Assembly: GCF_965215815.1 (NCBI RefSeq)
Contig: NZ_CBDCEO010000012.1
Coordinates: 1,674,001 to 1,738,000, forward strand
Direction: 5' to 3'
Length of the DNA stretch: 64,000 nt
DNA from: Poriferisodalis sp965215815
Lineage (GTDB): Bacteria; Actinomycetota; Acidimicrobiia; Acidimicrobiales; Poriferisodalaceae
The notes under the pieces were generated by a model. The model ran no database searches and had not been told where the DNA came from. It saw only the letters and a program-made list of their open reading frames with translations. A program made the position numbers and the translations under genes. This document shows positions 27,138-35,606 of this stretch, piece by piece (within the stretch, counting starts at the first letter, position 1; each line of letters opens with the position of its first letter).

Positions 27138-27464
27138 TCAGGCCAGCCCTATGAAGACCACAAGGGCACGCCCGAGCTTGGTCATGTCCTGATCGGCGAG
27201 GCGGCCGACGTGTTGGCCGAGCCGAGTTCTCGGCACCGTCGTGATCTTGTCCACCATCAGGCTCGACGGCTGGTTGAGGCCATTCGAGTCGTCGGGCTCG
27301 ACGGGCAGCCGGATGAGCGGCGCCTCGGTCGGGTCGGTCGTGAAGGCACAGACCGCCACCGAGGCGGTTGAGTCGAAGTGATTGTCTTGAATGATGACTA
27401 CGGGCCTGGGCTTACCCGCGTATCCGCTCCCGCCCGCCGCAGTCCAGATGTCGCCGCGATTCAT
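27138..27464 (-). CDS. MazF/PemK-type mRNA interferase toxin
   Basis: The 108-residue protein starts MNRGDIWTAAGGSGYAGKPR and continues PVVIIQ, the standard MazF beginning with the catalytic Arg of KPRPV and a Thr in VCAFTTDP. It cleaves RNA in this family. Its start overlaps the stop of the antitoxin gene as ATGA. A longer open frame continues upstream to 28226 but is antisense to a lipoprotein gene and is not coding. Confidence 0.88.
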   Translation of the reverse strand: MNRGDIWTAAGGSGYAGKPRPVVIIQDNHFDSTASVAVCAFTTDPTEAPLIRLPVEPDDSNGLNQPSSLMVDKITTVPRTRLGQHVGRLADQDMTKLGRALVVFIGLA

Positions 27465-27682
27465 ACGTCGAGATCGGACACGGCGTCGATGAACGCCTGA
27501 TCCTCTGCCTCGTGAGGGCTCCGCGCGACTGCCGCGGACTGCCTTCGTGCCTCTGCGGCAAACCCGGGGCGACGCGTGTCCGCCACCCACACTTGGACAG
27601 GGCGCAGACCCTGCCTGCGCATGCGCTTGCGGTGCTTGCTGACGCGAGCGGCGATCGGGGATGTGTCCGGCTGCTCCTCCAT
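27461..27682 (-). CDS. MazE-family (DUF3018-like) antitoxin
   Basis: The 73-residue protein has RMRRQGLRPVQVWVADTRRP, the hallmark of DUF3018-type antitoxins paired with MazF, followed by an acidic C-terminal tail that would wrap the toxin. It is encoded first, overlaps the toxin gene by 4 bp and has a perfect palindrome 23 bp upstream, suited to autoregulation. Confidence 0.85.
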   Translation of the reverse strand: MEEQPDTSPIAARVSKHRKRMRRQGLRPVQVWVADTRRPGFAAEARRQSAAVARSPHEAEDQAFIDAVSDLDV

Positions 27683-27704
27683 GACCCCAGCCTATTCGCT
27701 CGGC

Positions 27705-27716
27705 GTTACATGTAAC
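27705..27716. promoter_or_regulatory. Perfect 12-bp palindrome upstream of the MazEF-like pair
   Basis: GTTACATGTAAC is self-complementary and lies 23-34 bp before the antitoxin ATG. The local AT richness and the position match an operator over the -10/transcription start. Toxin-antitoxin complexes commonly bind such sites. Confidence 0.6.
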
Positions 27717-27742
27717 AGGTAAATTTCGAGAGGACGCCGATC

Positions 27743-29551
27743 TCAGGGAACTCGGGCGATGAACCAGTGGTGCTCCGCTTGTGCGAATGCTCCTGCCTCT
27801 GCGCTGTCGTCGTTGGGAGGGCGCTGCGGCGGGACGAACCGACGTGTCAATGCGACCACGTAGTCGTCGCCGACGGCGAGGCTGATGTCCGTTCCCGCCT
27901 CGCACTGATTGAAAGCACTGGCGATCGATTCCCAGCCCCAGTCGACACCGTCGGCAGACCATCCAATCCACTCCCTGAACTCGGGAAACGGGCCCGCCCA
28001 CCAGCGTGCCTGCGTCGAGAACACGTTGGGTCTTCCAGACGTCCACCAACATCGGCCGAACAGCTGCTCGAGATCGGTGGCGGTGAACCTCACGAGTTCG
28101 TCGGCGTTGTGATCCTCGAAGACAAGCTGGTACGACTTGCCGGTTCCGACCTGCCGGGCGCCCTCGGGTGCCTCGGTCCTCCTGCCGGCGAACTCGTAGA
28201 CGGCGGCGTCTCTGCCGAGATCCCACAGCGTCAGTCCCCCATCAGGTTCGTCGTAGCGCAACTCGTACCCGTCCTTGGCGATCCGACCCGAGCGTGCGTA
28301 CGACCAGCGGTCCGGCATCCGCGGCCACGCCACAGCCGCAAGGCCCGCATCCCCGACGGCCAGCGGCTCGATCCGGCCAATGCCCGCGAACCGAGACGTC
28401 TCCTGCGACAATCCGCTGCCGCTGTCGGCATTGAGGCTCACCCACCGACCGTCTGATGCGCTCCATGCCGACCAGACCACGCCTGATGCGTCGACCATTG
28501 AGGACTCGCGACGGGAGCTGTCGGTGTACTGGCTGAGCGGGTCGGCACGCCAGGTGTGACCATCCGCGGACGAGAGCCGGCTGGGGTCATCGAGGGTGAC
28601 GATGAGGATGACGCCGTCCCAATCTGGTCCCCTCGGCGCTCGCGGCTGCGGCGAAACATGCGACCAGTCATCGAGCAGCAGCACGAAACCCTCGTCGGTC
28701 CATTTGCCTGCGGCATCCGACCCGCCGAAAGCCCCCACCCAGTCGAGCGTCGCGTCGTAGCCGGCAAACAGATGGATGTGCGCATCGCTCTCAACGTTCA
28801 GGACGACCTCCACCTGCGAGGGCGTCAGTCCGAGATCGACGTAGGAGAGTGTGACCTCGGCCTCATCGGCGGCTCCGTCAACAGGCTCAATGTCCCTGAA
28901 CGAGACCGTGAGCGATTCGTCGTCCGGTTGCCAATACGTCATGTGCGTGCCGTCGGGTATCCGGCCCTGGTCGCCGAGGAGCGATTCGAGGTCGAAGCCG
29001 GAATAGGTCAGGACGGCTACGACCGTCTGATCTCCTGACGTGAGCGCCTCGACCACCCGCATCGAACGGATCGCGTACTGCGGCAGCGGTTCATCAGGCA
29101 ACGAGTCGAGCGATGCCTCGATCCAGGACGCCCCACGATCGTCGGTGAAGAAGACCTGCCCGAAGACACCCGCGCCGTCGTGCCGGCCCGGCGGCGCGCC
29201 GGTCAGCACCCAGCGAACACCGTGCGCATCGATCGCCAACGGCGCGATGCCGTCGGGCAGCGGCAGCGCCGACCACACCTCGCCATCGTCGGTGACGCGG
29301 GCAGCGAACCCCCCGTCAGACATGCCGCCGACGGCCACGACGCGCCCGTCGCTCGTGGACTGCAGCGACATGGCGAAGTCGAATCCGAGGTCCATTTCGG
29401 ACCATTGCAGTGCTGGCCCAGTGGACAGATCTGCCGGCTCGACGATGTCTGTGCCGCCGCTGCCACATGCGCCCAGGCTGGCGGCCACAATTGCTCCCAC
29501 CGCAAGAACGAGGACCCGCAGGCATCGATGCGCAGTGTTGCGGCGACTCAC
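27743..29551 (-). CDS. Hypothetical lipoprotein, possible beta-propeller
   Basis: About 600 residues with a lipoprotein signal ending ASLGACGSGG. The body has repeated short segments such as TDDGEVWSALPLP, TDDRGASWIEASL, SSADGHTWRADPL and SADGVDWGWESI. These resemble the Asp-box-like blades of sialidase or photosystem-assembly beta-propellers, although no catalytic residues can be named. GTG 29551 is the better start because the longer frame (29671) would overlap dapD. It is divergent from dapD. Confidence 0.7.
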   Translation of the reverse strand: MSRRNTAHRCLRVLVLAVGAIVAASLGACGSGGTDIVEPADLSTGPALQWSEMDLGFDFAMSLQSTSDGRVVAVGGMSDGGFAARVTDDGEVWSALPLPDGIAPLAIDAHGVRWVLTGAPPGRHDGAGVFGQVFFTDDRGASWIEASLDSLPDEPLPQYAIRSMRVVEALTSGDQTVVAVLTYSGFDLESLLGDQGRIPDGTHMTYWQPDDESLTVSFRDIEPVDGAADEAEVTLSYVDLGLTPSQVEVVLNVESDAHIHLFAGYDATLDWVGAFGGSDAAGKWTDEGFVLLLDDWSHVSPQPRAPRGPDWDGVILIVTLDDPSRLSSADGHTWRADPLSQYTDSSRRESSMVDASGVVWSAWSASDGRWVSLNADSGSGLSQETSRFAGIGRIEPLAVGDAGLAAVAWPRMPDRWSYARSGRIAKDGYELRYDEPDGGLTLWDLGRDAAVYEFAGRRTEAPEGARQVGTGKSYQLVFEDHNADELVRFTATDLEQLFGRCWWTSGRPNVFSTQARWWAGPFPEFREWIGWSADGVDWGWESIASAFNQCEAGTDISLAVGDDYVVALTRRFVPPQRPPNDDSAEAGAFAQAEHHWFIARVP

Positions 29552-29635
29552 CAAGCCGATGGTAGGTACTTGCCTGGCTGGCGCTGCGGCGGAATACGGC
29601 GACGGGTTTGCGGCTTGCGATGGCAGGATGCGGCC

Positions 29636-30553
29636 ATGAGCATCTCGGGCAGCATCAGCGCCGTTGGGCATAGCTATCTGGACGTCGCATCGGGCACGCG
29701 GCTTGACGCCTGGTTCCCTGCAGGAGCCAGCGCCGATGCGCCGCCGGCCCGGTCATGCCTGGCGGTTGAACTCGGCGTCAATGTCGGCGAGACCGTGACC
29801 GTCACCATCGCTGACCTTGCCGCTCCGCCCGCCGACCTCGCTGACGCTTACCTTCGACTGCACCTGCTGAGCCGCCGCGAGATCGGGCCGCACGAGGCAA
29901 ACCTCGACGGAGTGTTCGGCCTGCTCACCAACTGCGCGTGGACCAGCGCGGGGCCCGTACTGCCCGAGCGAGTCGACGCACTTCGCACGGCTGCCGCAGG
30001 TGTCGGCCAACCGGTCACGGTCACGGCTGTCGACAAGATTCCTCGCATGGTCGACTACGTGATCCCGTCAGGCGTCCGCATTGCCGACGCCGACCGGGTG
30101 CGGCTGGGTGCCTACCTGGCGGACGGCACCACGGTCATGCACGAGGGGTTCGTCAACTTCAACGCCGGCACGCTGGGTCCCGCCATGGTCGAGGGGCGTA
30201 TCTCCGCGGGCGTGGTCGTGGGGGCGCATTCGGACCTCGGCGGCAGCGCGTCCACCATGGGAACCCTGTCGGGCGGCGGCAAGGAGATCGTGTCGATCGG
30301 CGAATACTGCCTGCTGGGCGCCAACTCCGGCATTGGCATCGCCCTCGGCGACTACTGCACCGTTGAAGCCGGCCTGTACGTCACCGCGGGCAGCCGCATC
30401 ACGCTTCCCGACGGCTCAGTCGTGAAGGGCCGAGACATCTCAGGCCGCTCAGGCATGCTGCTCATCCGCAACAGCACCAGCGGCGCAATCGAGATGCGCG
30501 TCGCCGACCCCTCCCGCTGGGAAGGCATCAATCCCGAACTCCACAAGAACTGA
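29636..30553 (+). CDS. dapD: 2,3,4,5-tetrahydropyridine-2,6-dicarboxylate N-succinyltransferase
   Basis: A left-handed parallel beta-helix acyltransferase of lysine/diaminopimelate biosynthesis. The C-terminal half shows hexapeptide repeats (GAHSDLGG, GEYCLLGANSGIGIALGD), and the N-terminal part matches the actinobacterial type of DapD. At 305 residues it is close to the usual length of about 310-320. It uses succinyl-CoA to acylate the pathway intermediate in the cytoplasm. ATG 29636 is the first in-frame start past the divergent gene. Confidence 0.88.
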   Translation: MSISGSISAVGHSYLDVASGTRLDAWFPAGASADAPPARSCLAVELGVNVGETVTVTIADLAAPPADLADAYLRLHLLSRREIGPHEANLDGVFGLLTNCAWTSAGPVLPERVDALRTAAAGVGQPVTVTAVDKIPRMVDYVIPSGVRIADADRVRLGAYLADGTTVMHEGFVNFNAGTLGPAMVEGRISAGVVVGAHSDLGGSASTMGTLSGGGKEIVSIGEYCLLGANSGIGIALGDYCTVEAGLYVTAGSRITLPDGSVVKGRDISGRSGMLLIRNSTSGAIEMRVADPSRWEGINPELHKN

Positions 30554-30620
30554 CCGGCTGCGGCCATTGGGATGTCAGTCGGTCATCACTGCTGACAACA
30601 TGTGGGTCAACTACATGGAC

Positions 30621-30644
30621 AATTCTAGTAGTAGTTAGTGAATT
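30621..30644. promoter_or_regulatory. AT-rich inverted repeat upstream of fic
   Basis: AATTC at 30621 and GAATT at 30640 are inverted arms around a TAGTAGTAGTTAGT spacer in an unusually AT-rich patch. It lies about 50 bp upstream of the Fic gene and may be its promoter or operator. A ten-codon open frame at 30666-30698 (beginning MSTAPKSSIQ) ends overlapping the Fic GTG. Confidence 0.4.
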
Positions 30645-30694
30645 CTTCCTAGCTACACTGCATCGATGAGCACGGCCCCTAAGTCATCGATTCA

Positions 30695-31894
30695 GTGAAA
30701 AGTAGCGACAGCGACCGCGAATACATCGGTATGCATCCGTGGATCGACTTCGATGCGAGTGTCGCGAGCCGCCTCGGTGCTCGCTCGTGGATGAAGATCG
30801 GCGAGGCCTACGCGCGGTGTGCGGAATTGTCGGGAACGCCGCTCACGCCAGCCGTCGCTGAAGCCCTTCACCAACACGCACGCGTTCGCGGAGCCCAAGC
30901 GACCGTCGCCATCGAAGGCAGCACACTGACCGTTGAGCAAGTCGAGGGCATCCACGCCGGCACCTTCTCGGCGCCCGAGTCACGCGCGTACCAAGAACGC
31001 GAAGTGCGCAACGTCCTCGAAGCGTTCGGTCGACTTGACGACTTGGTTTTGGAAGACAGCGGGCTCCGGCTCAGTGCCGAATTGATCTGCGAGATGAACC
31101 GCTGGGTGCTCGAAGGCGTCGATCCCGACGCCGCGTCATCGCCGGGCGCCATCCGCACCCATTCAGTTGTCGTGGGCCCCTACGTCGGCCCGCCCGCACG
31201 GGACTGCTGGTACCTGCTCGAGCGGTTGGCCGAGTGGCTCGGCGGCGAGGACTTTCGACCCGAGCCCGGACACGTCGATGAACAGCGGGATGCCTTCGCA
31301 CTTACCGTCATGAGCGCCTTGCTCGCACACCTGTACATCGCATGGATCCACCCCTTCGCTGACGGCAACGGGCGCACAGCCAGGCTGCTTGAGTACCTGA
31401 TCCTCGCTCGTTCGGGAATGGTCCCTCTCGCTGCGGCCAACCTGATGGCCAACCACTTCAACCTCACCCGGGACAGGTACTACGTGCGGCTCACTGCGGC
31501 CAGCCGCGAACGAGATGTCCTCGGTTTCCTGGCCTACGGCATCGAAGGGCTCGTCGACGGCCTTGTCGACCACTCGACGGCAGTGCGGGCACAGCATCTC
31601 CGCCTTACATGGCAGAGCTACGTCGCAGAGACGATGTCGACGTTCCCGACGAGCCCCGCTTCGGAGCGCCAGCACGCTCTCGTGATGGCGTTGCAGCCAG
31701 CTACCTCGGTACCTCGGGCCGACGTGGCCGGGCTGACACCGCAACTGGCTCAGATGTACGCACGCACGGGGCCGCGCACCCTCGCCCGCGACTTGAATCG
31801 TCTCAAAGGCGCTGGCCTGATCGAGATCGACGGTGGCGGAGTGCGTCCTCGAATCGATCTCATGTCAGCGTTCCTGCTACCGACATCGAACTGA
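30695..31894 (+). CDS. Fic family protein (AMPylator), class II
   Basis: The 399-residue protein has the full Fic motif HPFADGNGRTAR at residues 219-230 and an inhibitory alpha-helix motif TVAIEG at 70-75, N-terminal to the Fic core, so it is a class II Fic enzyme with built-in autoinhibition. A C-terminal winged helix (about 330-395) follows. Such proteins transfer AMP, or in some cases other nucleotide parts, to target proteins. GTG 30695 is used; ATG 30731 (MHPWIDF) is also plausible. Confidence 0.88.
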   Translation: MKSSDSDREYIGMHPWIDFDASVASRLGARSWMKIGEAYARCAELSGTPLTPAVAEALHQHARVRGAQATVAIEGSTLTVEQVEGIHAGTFSAPESRAYQEREVRNVLEAFGRLDDLVLEDSGLRLSAELICEMNRWVLEGVDPDAASSPGAIRTHSVVVGPYVGPPARDCWYLLERLAEWLGGEDFRPEPGHVDEQRDAFALTVMSALLAHLYIAWIHPFADGNGRTARLLEYLILARSGMVPLAAANLMANHFNLTRDRYYVRLTAASRERDVLGFLAYGIEGLVDGLVDHSTAVRAQHLRLTWQSYVAETMSTFPTSPASERQHALVMALQPATSVPRADVAGLTPQLAQMYARTGPRTLARDLNRLKGAGLIEIDGGGVRPRIDLMSAFLLPTSN

Positions 31895-31932
31895 GTGACA
31901 AGGGTCGGAACCGCTCCGTATGGCGTGCTCGG

Positions 31933-31958
31933 GAGGTCCGCATCGGCTGACGGACCTC
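31933..31958. terminator. Stem-loop after fic
   Basis: GAGGTCCG (31933-31940) pairs perfectly with CGGACCTC (31951-31958) around a ten-base loop. It begins 39 bp after the fic stop. There is no T run, as often in actinobacteria, so termination is likely but not certain. Confidence 0.55.
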
Positions 31959-32069
31959 ACCAACACTGAGAATCTGGGTGTCGGAACCGCGCCGTTTGGC
32001 GAGCCCGGGAGCGGCATTGGCCGGGCCGGTATTGTCGGGCGCGCCGCAGGGGAATCAGGGAGAACTGCC

Positions 32070-33260
32070 ATGGCTTACGTCGAGGACCGGATCATCCACG
32101 ACGCGGATGCACACACCATGGAGCCGCCGGAGTGGCTGGAGCCGTTCGCCTCGGCCGAGGTGATCCGCTACGCGCTCGACCATTTCTCCATCGGCGACAA
32201 CGAGGGCGACAACGAGAAGGCTCTCGCCGACATCGAGAAAGCCCGAGCTCGCCAGGCCGACCCCGAGTTCCGTGCCGGGGCCGCCGCCGAGGTGATGCTG
32301 CGCAAGAACTACCTGGCGCCCGGTGCCTGGGATCCCGCCGATCGCTCCCAAGCGCTCGACGATCTGGGGTTCTCCAGCCAACTCATCTTCCCCTCCATGC
32401 CAAACACGCTCATCGAAGAGATGGAGCACCAAGCCGAACCCGATCTCACCTACGCCACGGCAACGGCGGCAAACCGTGCCCAGATCGCGTTCTGCTCGGG
32501 CGATCCGCGCCTGCTCCCGGTGTGCTTCGTGCCGCTGCAGTCGATCGAGCATGCGGGCCCGCACGCACGCCAGGCCATCAACGACGGCGCCGCGGCGCTG
32601 CTCATCCCGAACCGGATGCCCAAGCACCACGCCCACAGCCACGTGGGTTTCGACCCGGTCTGGGCTGCGGCCCAGGAAGCCGGCATCCCGGTCGTGATGC
32701 ATGTCGGCATCCCCGACCTGGTGATGCCGCCGCAGCATCGCAACAACGGACTGCCACCCGAGCCCGACTTCCATGGCGGCGGCGAGAACTTCCGCTCCGT
32801 GTCGTACATGGCGATCTGCGCCGCCCCGCTCCAAGCGCTCTCGATGCTGATCTTCGACGGGGTGCTGGAGCGATTTCCTGCGTTGAAGATCGGCGTGATC
32901 GAACTGGGCGCAGTATGGCTGCCCGGTTTCCTGCGTCAGCTCGAGGCCGCGTTTGACGCCTTCGAACGACACGAGCAGCGCTTGGGCAAGCTCAGCATTC
33001 GCCCTTCGGACTACGTGCGGCGCCAAGTGCGGGTCACTCCATATCCCACCGAACCCACTGGCTGGATCATCGAGAACTCAGATCCCGAGATCTGCATGTT
33101 CAGCTCCGACTTCCCCCACGTGGAGGGCGGCCGCAATCCACTGCGCCGTTTCGACCGCGAAGTGGCGCACCTGCCCGCCGATGTCCAGGAGCGCTTCTTC
33201 CGGCTGAACTTCGAGGATCTCATGGGCACGGCTGCTTACGTGCCGGCCGCTGCGGCCTAG
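32070..33260 (+). CDS. Amidohydrolase family protein (ACMSD/AMDHD2-like)
   Basis: A 396-residue metal-dependent hydrolase. It begins with DRIIHDADAHTMEPPEWL (the HxH-like motif is DAH), has VVMHVGIPDL for the central metal histidine and ends with FSSDFPHVEGG, where the conserved catalytic aspartate lies. It belongs to the Amidohydro_2 superfamily used in decarboxylation or hydrolysis of aromatic breakdown products. ATG 32070 is chosen at the start of homology. Confidence 0.85.
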   Translation: MAYVEDRIIHDADAHTMEPPEWLEPFASAEVIRYALDHFSIGDNEGDNEKALADIEKARARQADPEFRAGAAAEVMLRKNYLAPGAWDPADRSQALDDLGFSSQLIFPSMPNTLIEEMEHQAEPDLTYATATAANRAQIAFCSGDPRLLPVCFVPLQSIEHAGPHARQAINDGAAALLIPNRMPKHHAHSHVGFDPVWAAAQEAGIPVVMHVGIPDLVMPPQHRNNGLPPEPDFHGGGENFRSVSYMAICAAPLQALSMLIFDGVLERFPALKIGVIELGAVWLPGFLRQLEAAFDAFERHEQRLGKLSIRPSDYVRRQVRVTPYPTEPTGWIIENSDPEICMFSSDFPHVEGGRNPLRRFDREVAHLPADVQERFFRLNFEDLMGTAAYVPAAAA

Positions 33261-33296
33261 CGGTCGGGCAGCCGGCAGGACACGCAGGGATCAGCG

Positions 33297-33632
33297 ATGG
33301 GAATCCGGCTCGACAAGCCTTGGCGGCGACTCGACGACGAGGCAATCGAAGCGCTGCCCGCGCAGCTGGGCGTGTACCACGTGGCCGACGCAGGTGGCAC
33401 GGTGCTGTCAGTCGGCTTTGCCGGTGCCCGTGAGCCGTTCGGAATTCAGTCTGCGCTCCGTCGCGAACTCAACGAGCTTGACTCTGCTGCCACACAGTTC
33501 CGGTGCGAGTTCACGTCGAACTACCGCAGTCGATGGGATGAGCTGCTGATGCTGCACCTCGCCGACTACGGCGAGCTGCCCGAGCCCCAGCGCGACCAGG
33601 CCAGCCGGGTCGGCCGTCTCAGCCCTGCCTGA
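33297..33632 (+). CDS. Small protein with GIY-YIG-like pattern
   Basis: A 111-residue protein. LGVYHVADAGGTVLSVGFAG resembles the two-strand core of GIY-YIG nucleases, with YH and SV in place of YE/YI, and an arginine-rich helix follows (LRRELNELD). The similarity is weak and the catalytic residues are uncertain. It lies after the amidohydrolase gene. Confidence 0.5.
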   Translation: MGIRLDKPWRRLDDEAIEALPAQLGVYHVADAGGTVLSVGFAGAREPFGIQSALRRELNELDSAATQFRCEFTSNYRSRWDELLMLHLADYGELPEPQRDQASRVGRLSPA

Positions 33633-33653
33633 GGTGCGCCCCAGGACTGGTCG

Positions 33654-33698
33654 GGCAGGCGCTGGTTAGGCAGGCGCTGGTCAGAGAGGCGCTGGTCA
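33654..33698. repeat. 15-bp tandem repeat (3 units) between convergent genes
   Basis: GGCAGGCGCTGGTTA, GGCAGGCGCTGGTCA and GAGAGGCGCTGGTCA follow directly on one another. The array abuts the truncated 3' end of the CoA-transferase pseudogene. Confidence 0.9.
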
Positions 33699-34312
33699 GA
33701 TCACGCCGTCGGCGGCCAGCTCATCCACTTCGTCCATCCGATCTGCTCGATCCCCATTGCGGCGATAGCGCTCATCGCCAACCAGATCCGCTCGTCCGAT
33801 CACTTCGAGCACCGAGCGCCAGTGGCGGTCGGAGGCTGATCGGGAAAGCCGGTGATGCTCATCGAGCCCATGTGTGCCTGAACCGTCAGGTCCATGGCTG
33901 TTCGCTGCGAATCCGGTCCGTCGAGGCCATAGCCGCTGGCCTGCGCGAACACGAGACGCGGGTTGGTTTCCCACAGGGTGGATGCGTCGATGCCTAGCCG
34001 TTCGGGCACACCCGGAGCGAAGTTGCACAGGACCGCGTCGGCGGCCGTTGCGAGCTGCAGGAACAACTCGCGGCCACGAGGCGACTTGAGATTGAGCGAA
34101 ACGGCCTCCTTGGCGGAATTGAGCATGGCGTAGGGCAGCGAATGGAGACGCGACCGCAGCGCCTCCCCGCGCACGGGCTCCACCTTGATGACCCGAGCGC
34201 CGGACATCGCCAGCAGGAACCCGGCGTACGGCCCTTGGTAGATCTGCCCGAGGTCCAACACCGTGATGCCGTCGAGGGGCAGCGGGCGGGATACCGCGTC
34301 TGCCTCTGTCAC
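33696..34312 (-). pseudogene. CaiB/BaiF CoA-transferase remnant
   Basis: The first 160 residues are a good CaiB/BaiF start (LDLGQIYQGPYAGFLLAMSG, FAQASGYGLDGP). The frame then ends, and a piece of the C-terminal domain (WRSVLEVIGRADLVGDER) continues in another frame. Compared with the normal length of about 400 residues, roughly 140 internal residues and the C-terminus are missing. The deletion together with the frame change makes it inactive. Its start overlaps the acyl-CoA dehydrogenase stop as ATGA, so it was once the next gene of that operon. Confidence 0.85.
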
Positions 34313-35490
34313 TTGAAGCTGCCGCCGAGGATGTCGCGGGCCATGATCAGCCGCTGCACCTCGCTGGGGCCTTCGCCGATCCGGCGGATGCGCAGCTCCC
34401 TGTACCAGCGCTCAAGCGGCAGGTCCTTGGTGACGCCGATGCCGCCGTGGATCTGGATGCAGCGATCCACCACCCGGCCCGCAGCCTCGGAGGCGACGAG
34501 CTTCGCCATGGCCGCTTCAGTGCGGAAGCGCTCGCCCCGATCGGCCTTTTGGGCCGCTTCGAGCACGCACCAGCGCCCGTGGCGGATGTCGATCTCGTTG
34601 TCCACGATCATCCACTGGATCGCCTGCTTCTCGGCCAGCACCGAGCCGAACGTCTCTCGGCTGCGTGCCCAGTCGATCGCCATTTCCTGCGCCACGATTG
34701 CCGGACCCAGGCAGCCGGCCGCATACGGGATGCGCTGGCGGCTCAGCCGGTCGTTGGCGATGCCGAAACCGCCGTTCACCTCCCCGAGCACCTGGTTTTC
34801 GGGTACCCGCATGTCGACGAACTCCAGCTCAGTGGCATAGCGAGTGGCCCGCAGCGTGTGAACCACACGGCGTACGTTGAACCCGGGCGTGTCGGTGTCG
34901 ACGATGAAGGCTGTCACGCCGTTGCGCCCTGGGTCATCTGACGTCCGGGCGAACAGCAGCGCGAAGTCAGCCTTGTCGGCTCCGGAAATGAACAGCTTCG
35001 AGCCGTTCAGCACCCATTCGTCGCCGTCCTTGAAGCCCCGGGTGCGGATGGCTCGACCCGGATCAGAGCCACCTGACGGTTCGGTGAGGGCAAAACAGGC
35101 CGTCTTTTCACCACGCAAGTTCGGGTACAGCCACCGTTCCTTCTGCTCATCGGTGGCCTCGTAGAGCTGCGCCAGTCCTGCGCCGCCGAACACGCCGTAG
35201 CACGGGTTGTAGAGCCCTGCCCGGTGCTTGGACATCTCGATGGCCATGAGGGCCCGGGTGGTGGTGTCGAGGCCCGGTCCGCCGTATTCGGCGGGAATGT
35301 CGAGCCCGTAGAAGCCCATGTCGCGGGTCATCTGCGTCAGCCGGGCGGCATCATCGGGAGCCAGTTCGCCAGCGTCGGGATCAAGCTCGGCTTCGAGGGG
35401 AATGATCTCGCTCTCCACAAAGCGCTGAACGGTCTCGACGATCAGCGCCTGCTCGTCACTCAAGGAGAAATCCACGCCACGCCCCCGCAT
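34309..35490 (-). CDS. Acyl-CoA dehydrogenase
   Basis: A 393-residue flavoenzyme with the family motifs CFALTEPSGGSDPG (FAD/substrate loop), an RETFGSVLAEKQAIQWMI helix and IHGGIGVTKDLPLERWYRE near the C-terminus. It oxidises an acyl-CoA to the 2,3-enoyl-CoA, passing electrons to ETF. The start is ATG 35490 or GTG 35475, the latter closer to GGGGG. It is cotranscribed with the broken CoA-transferase. Confidence 0.92.
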   Translation of the reverse strand: MRGRGVDFSLSDEQALIVETVQRFVESEIIPLEAELDPDAGELAPDDAARLTQMTRDMGFYGLDIPAEYGGPGLDTTTRALMAIEMSKHRAGLYNPCYGVFGGAGLAQLYEATDEQKERWLYPNLRGEKTACFALTEPSGGSDPGRAIRTRGFKDGDEWVLNGSKLFISGADKADFALLFARTSDDPGRNGVTAFIVDTDTPGFNVRRVVHTLRATRYATELEFVDMRVPENQVLGEVNGGFGIANDRLSRQRIPYAAGCLGPAIVAQEMAIDWARSRETFGSVLAEKQAIQWMIVDNEIDIRHGRWCVLEAAQKADRGERFRTEAAMAKLVASEAAGRVVDRCIQIHGGIGVTKDLPLERWYRELRIRRIGEGPSEVQRLIMARDILGGSFK

Positions 35491-35606
35491 CTCGATCGTT
35501 TCGTGTCGGCGCCCGATGCTAGATCTCTGACCGCAATCGAGCTTGGTCCGCCCCGATCACCTGCTGCTGGCGAGAACGCACCCCGCAGGCAGCTGCATTC
35601 CTGGCG

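Noticed and set aside
27465..28226. N-terminal extension of the MazF frame
   Set aside because: It is antisense to the lipoprotein gene and Arg-rich without homology; MazF begins at 27464.
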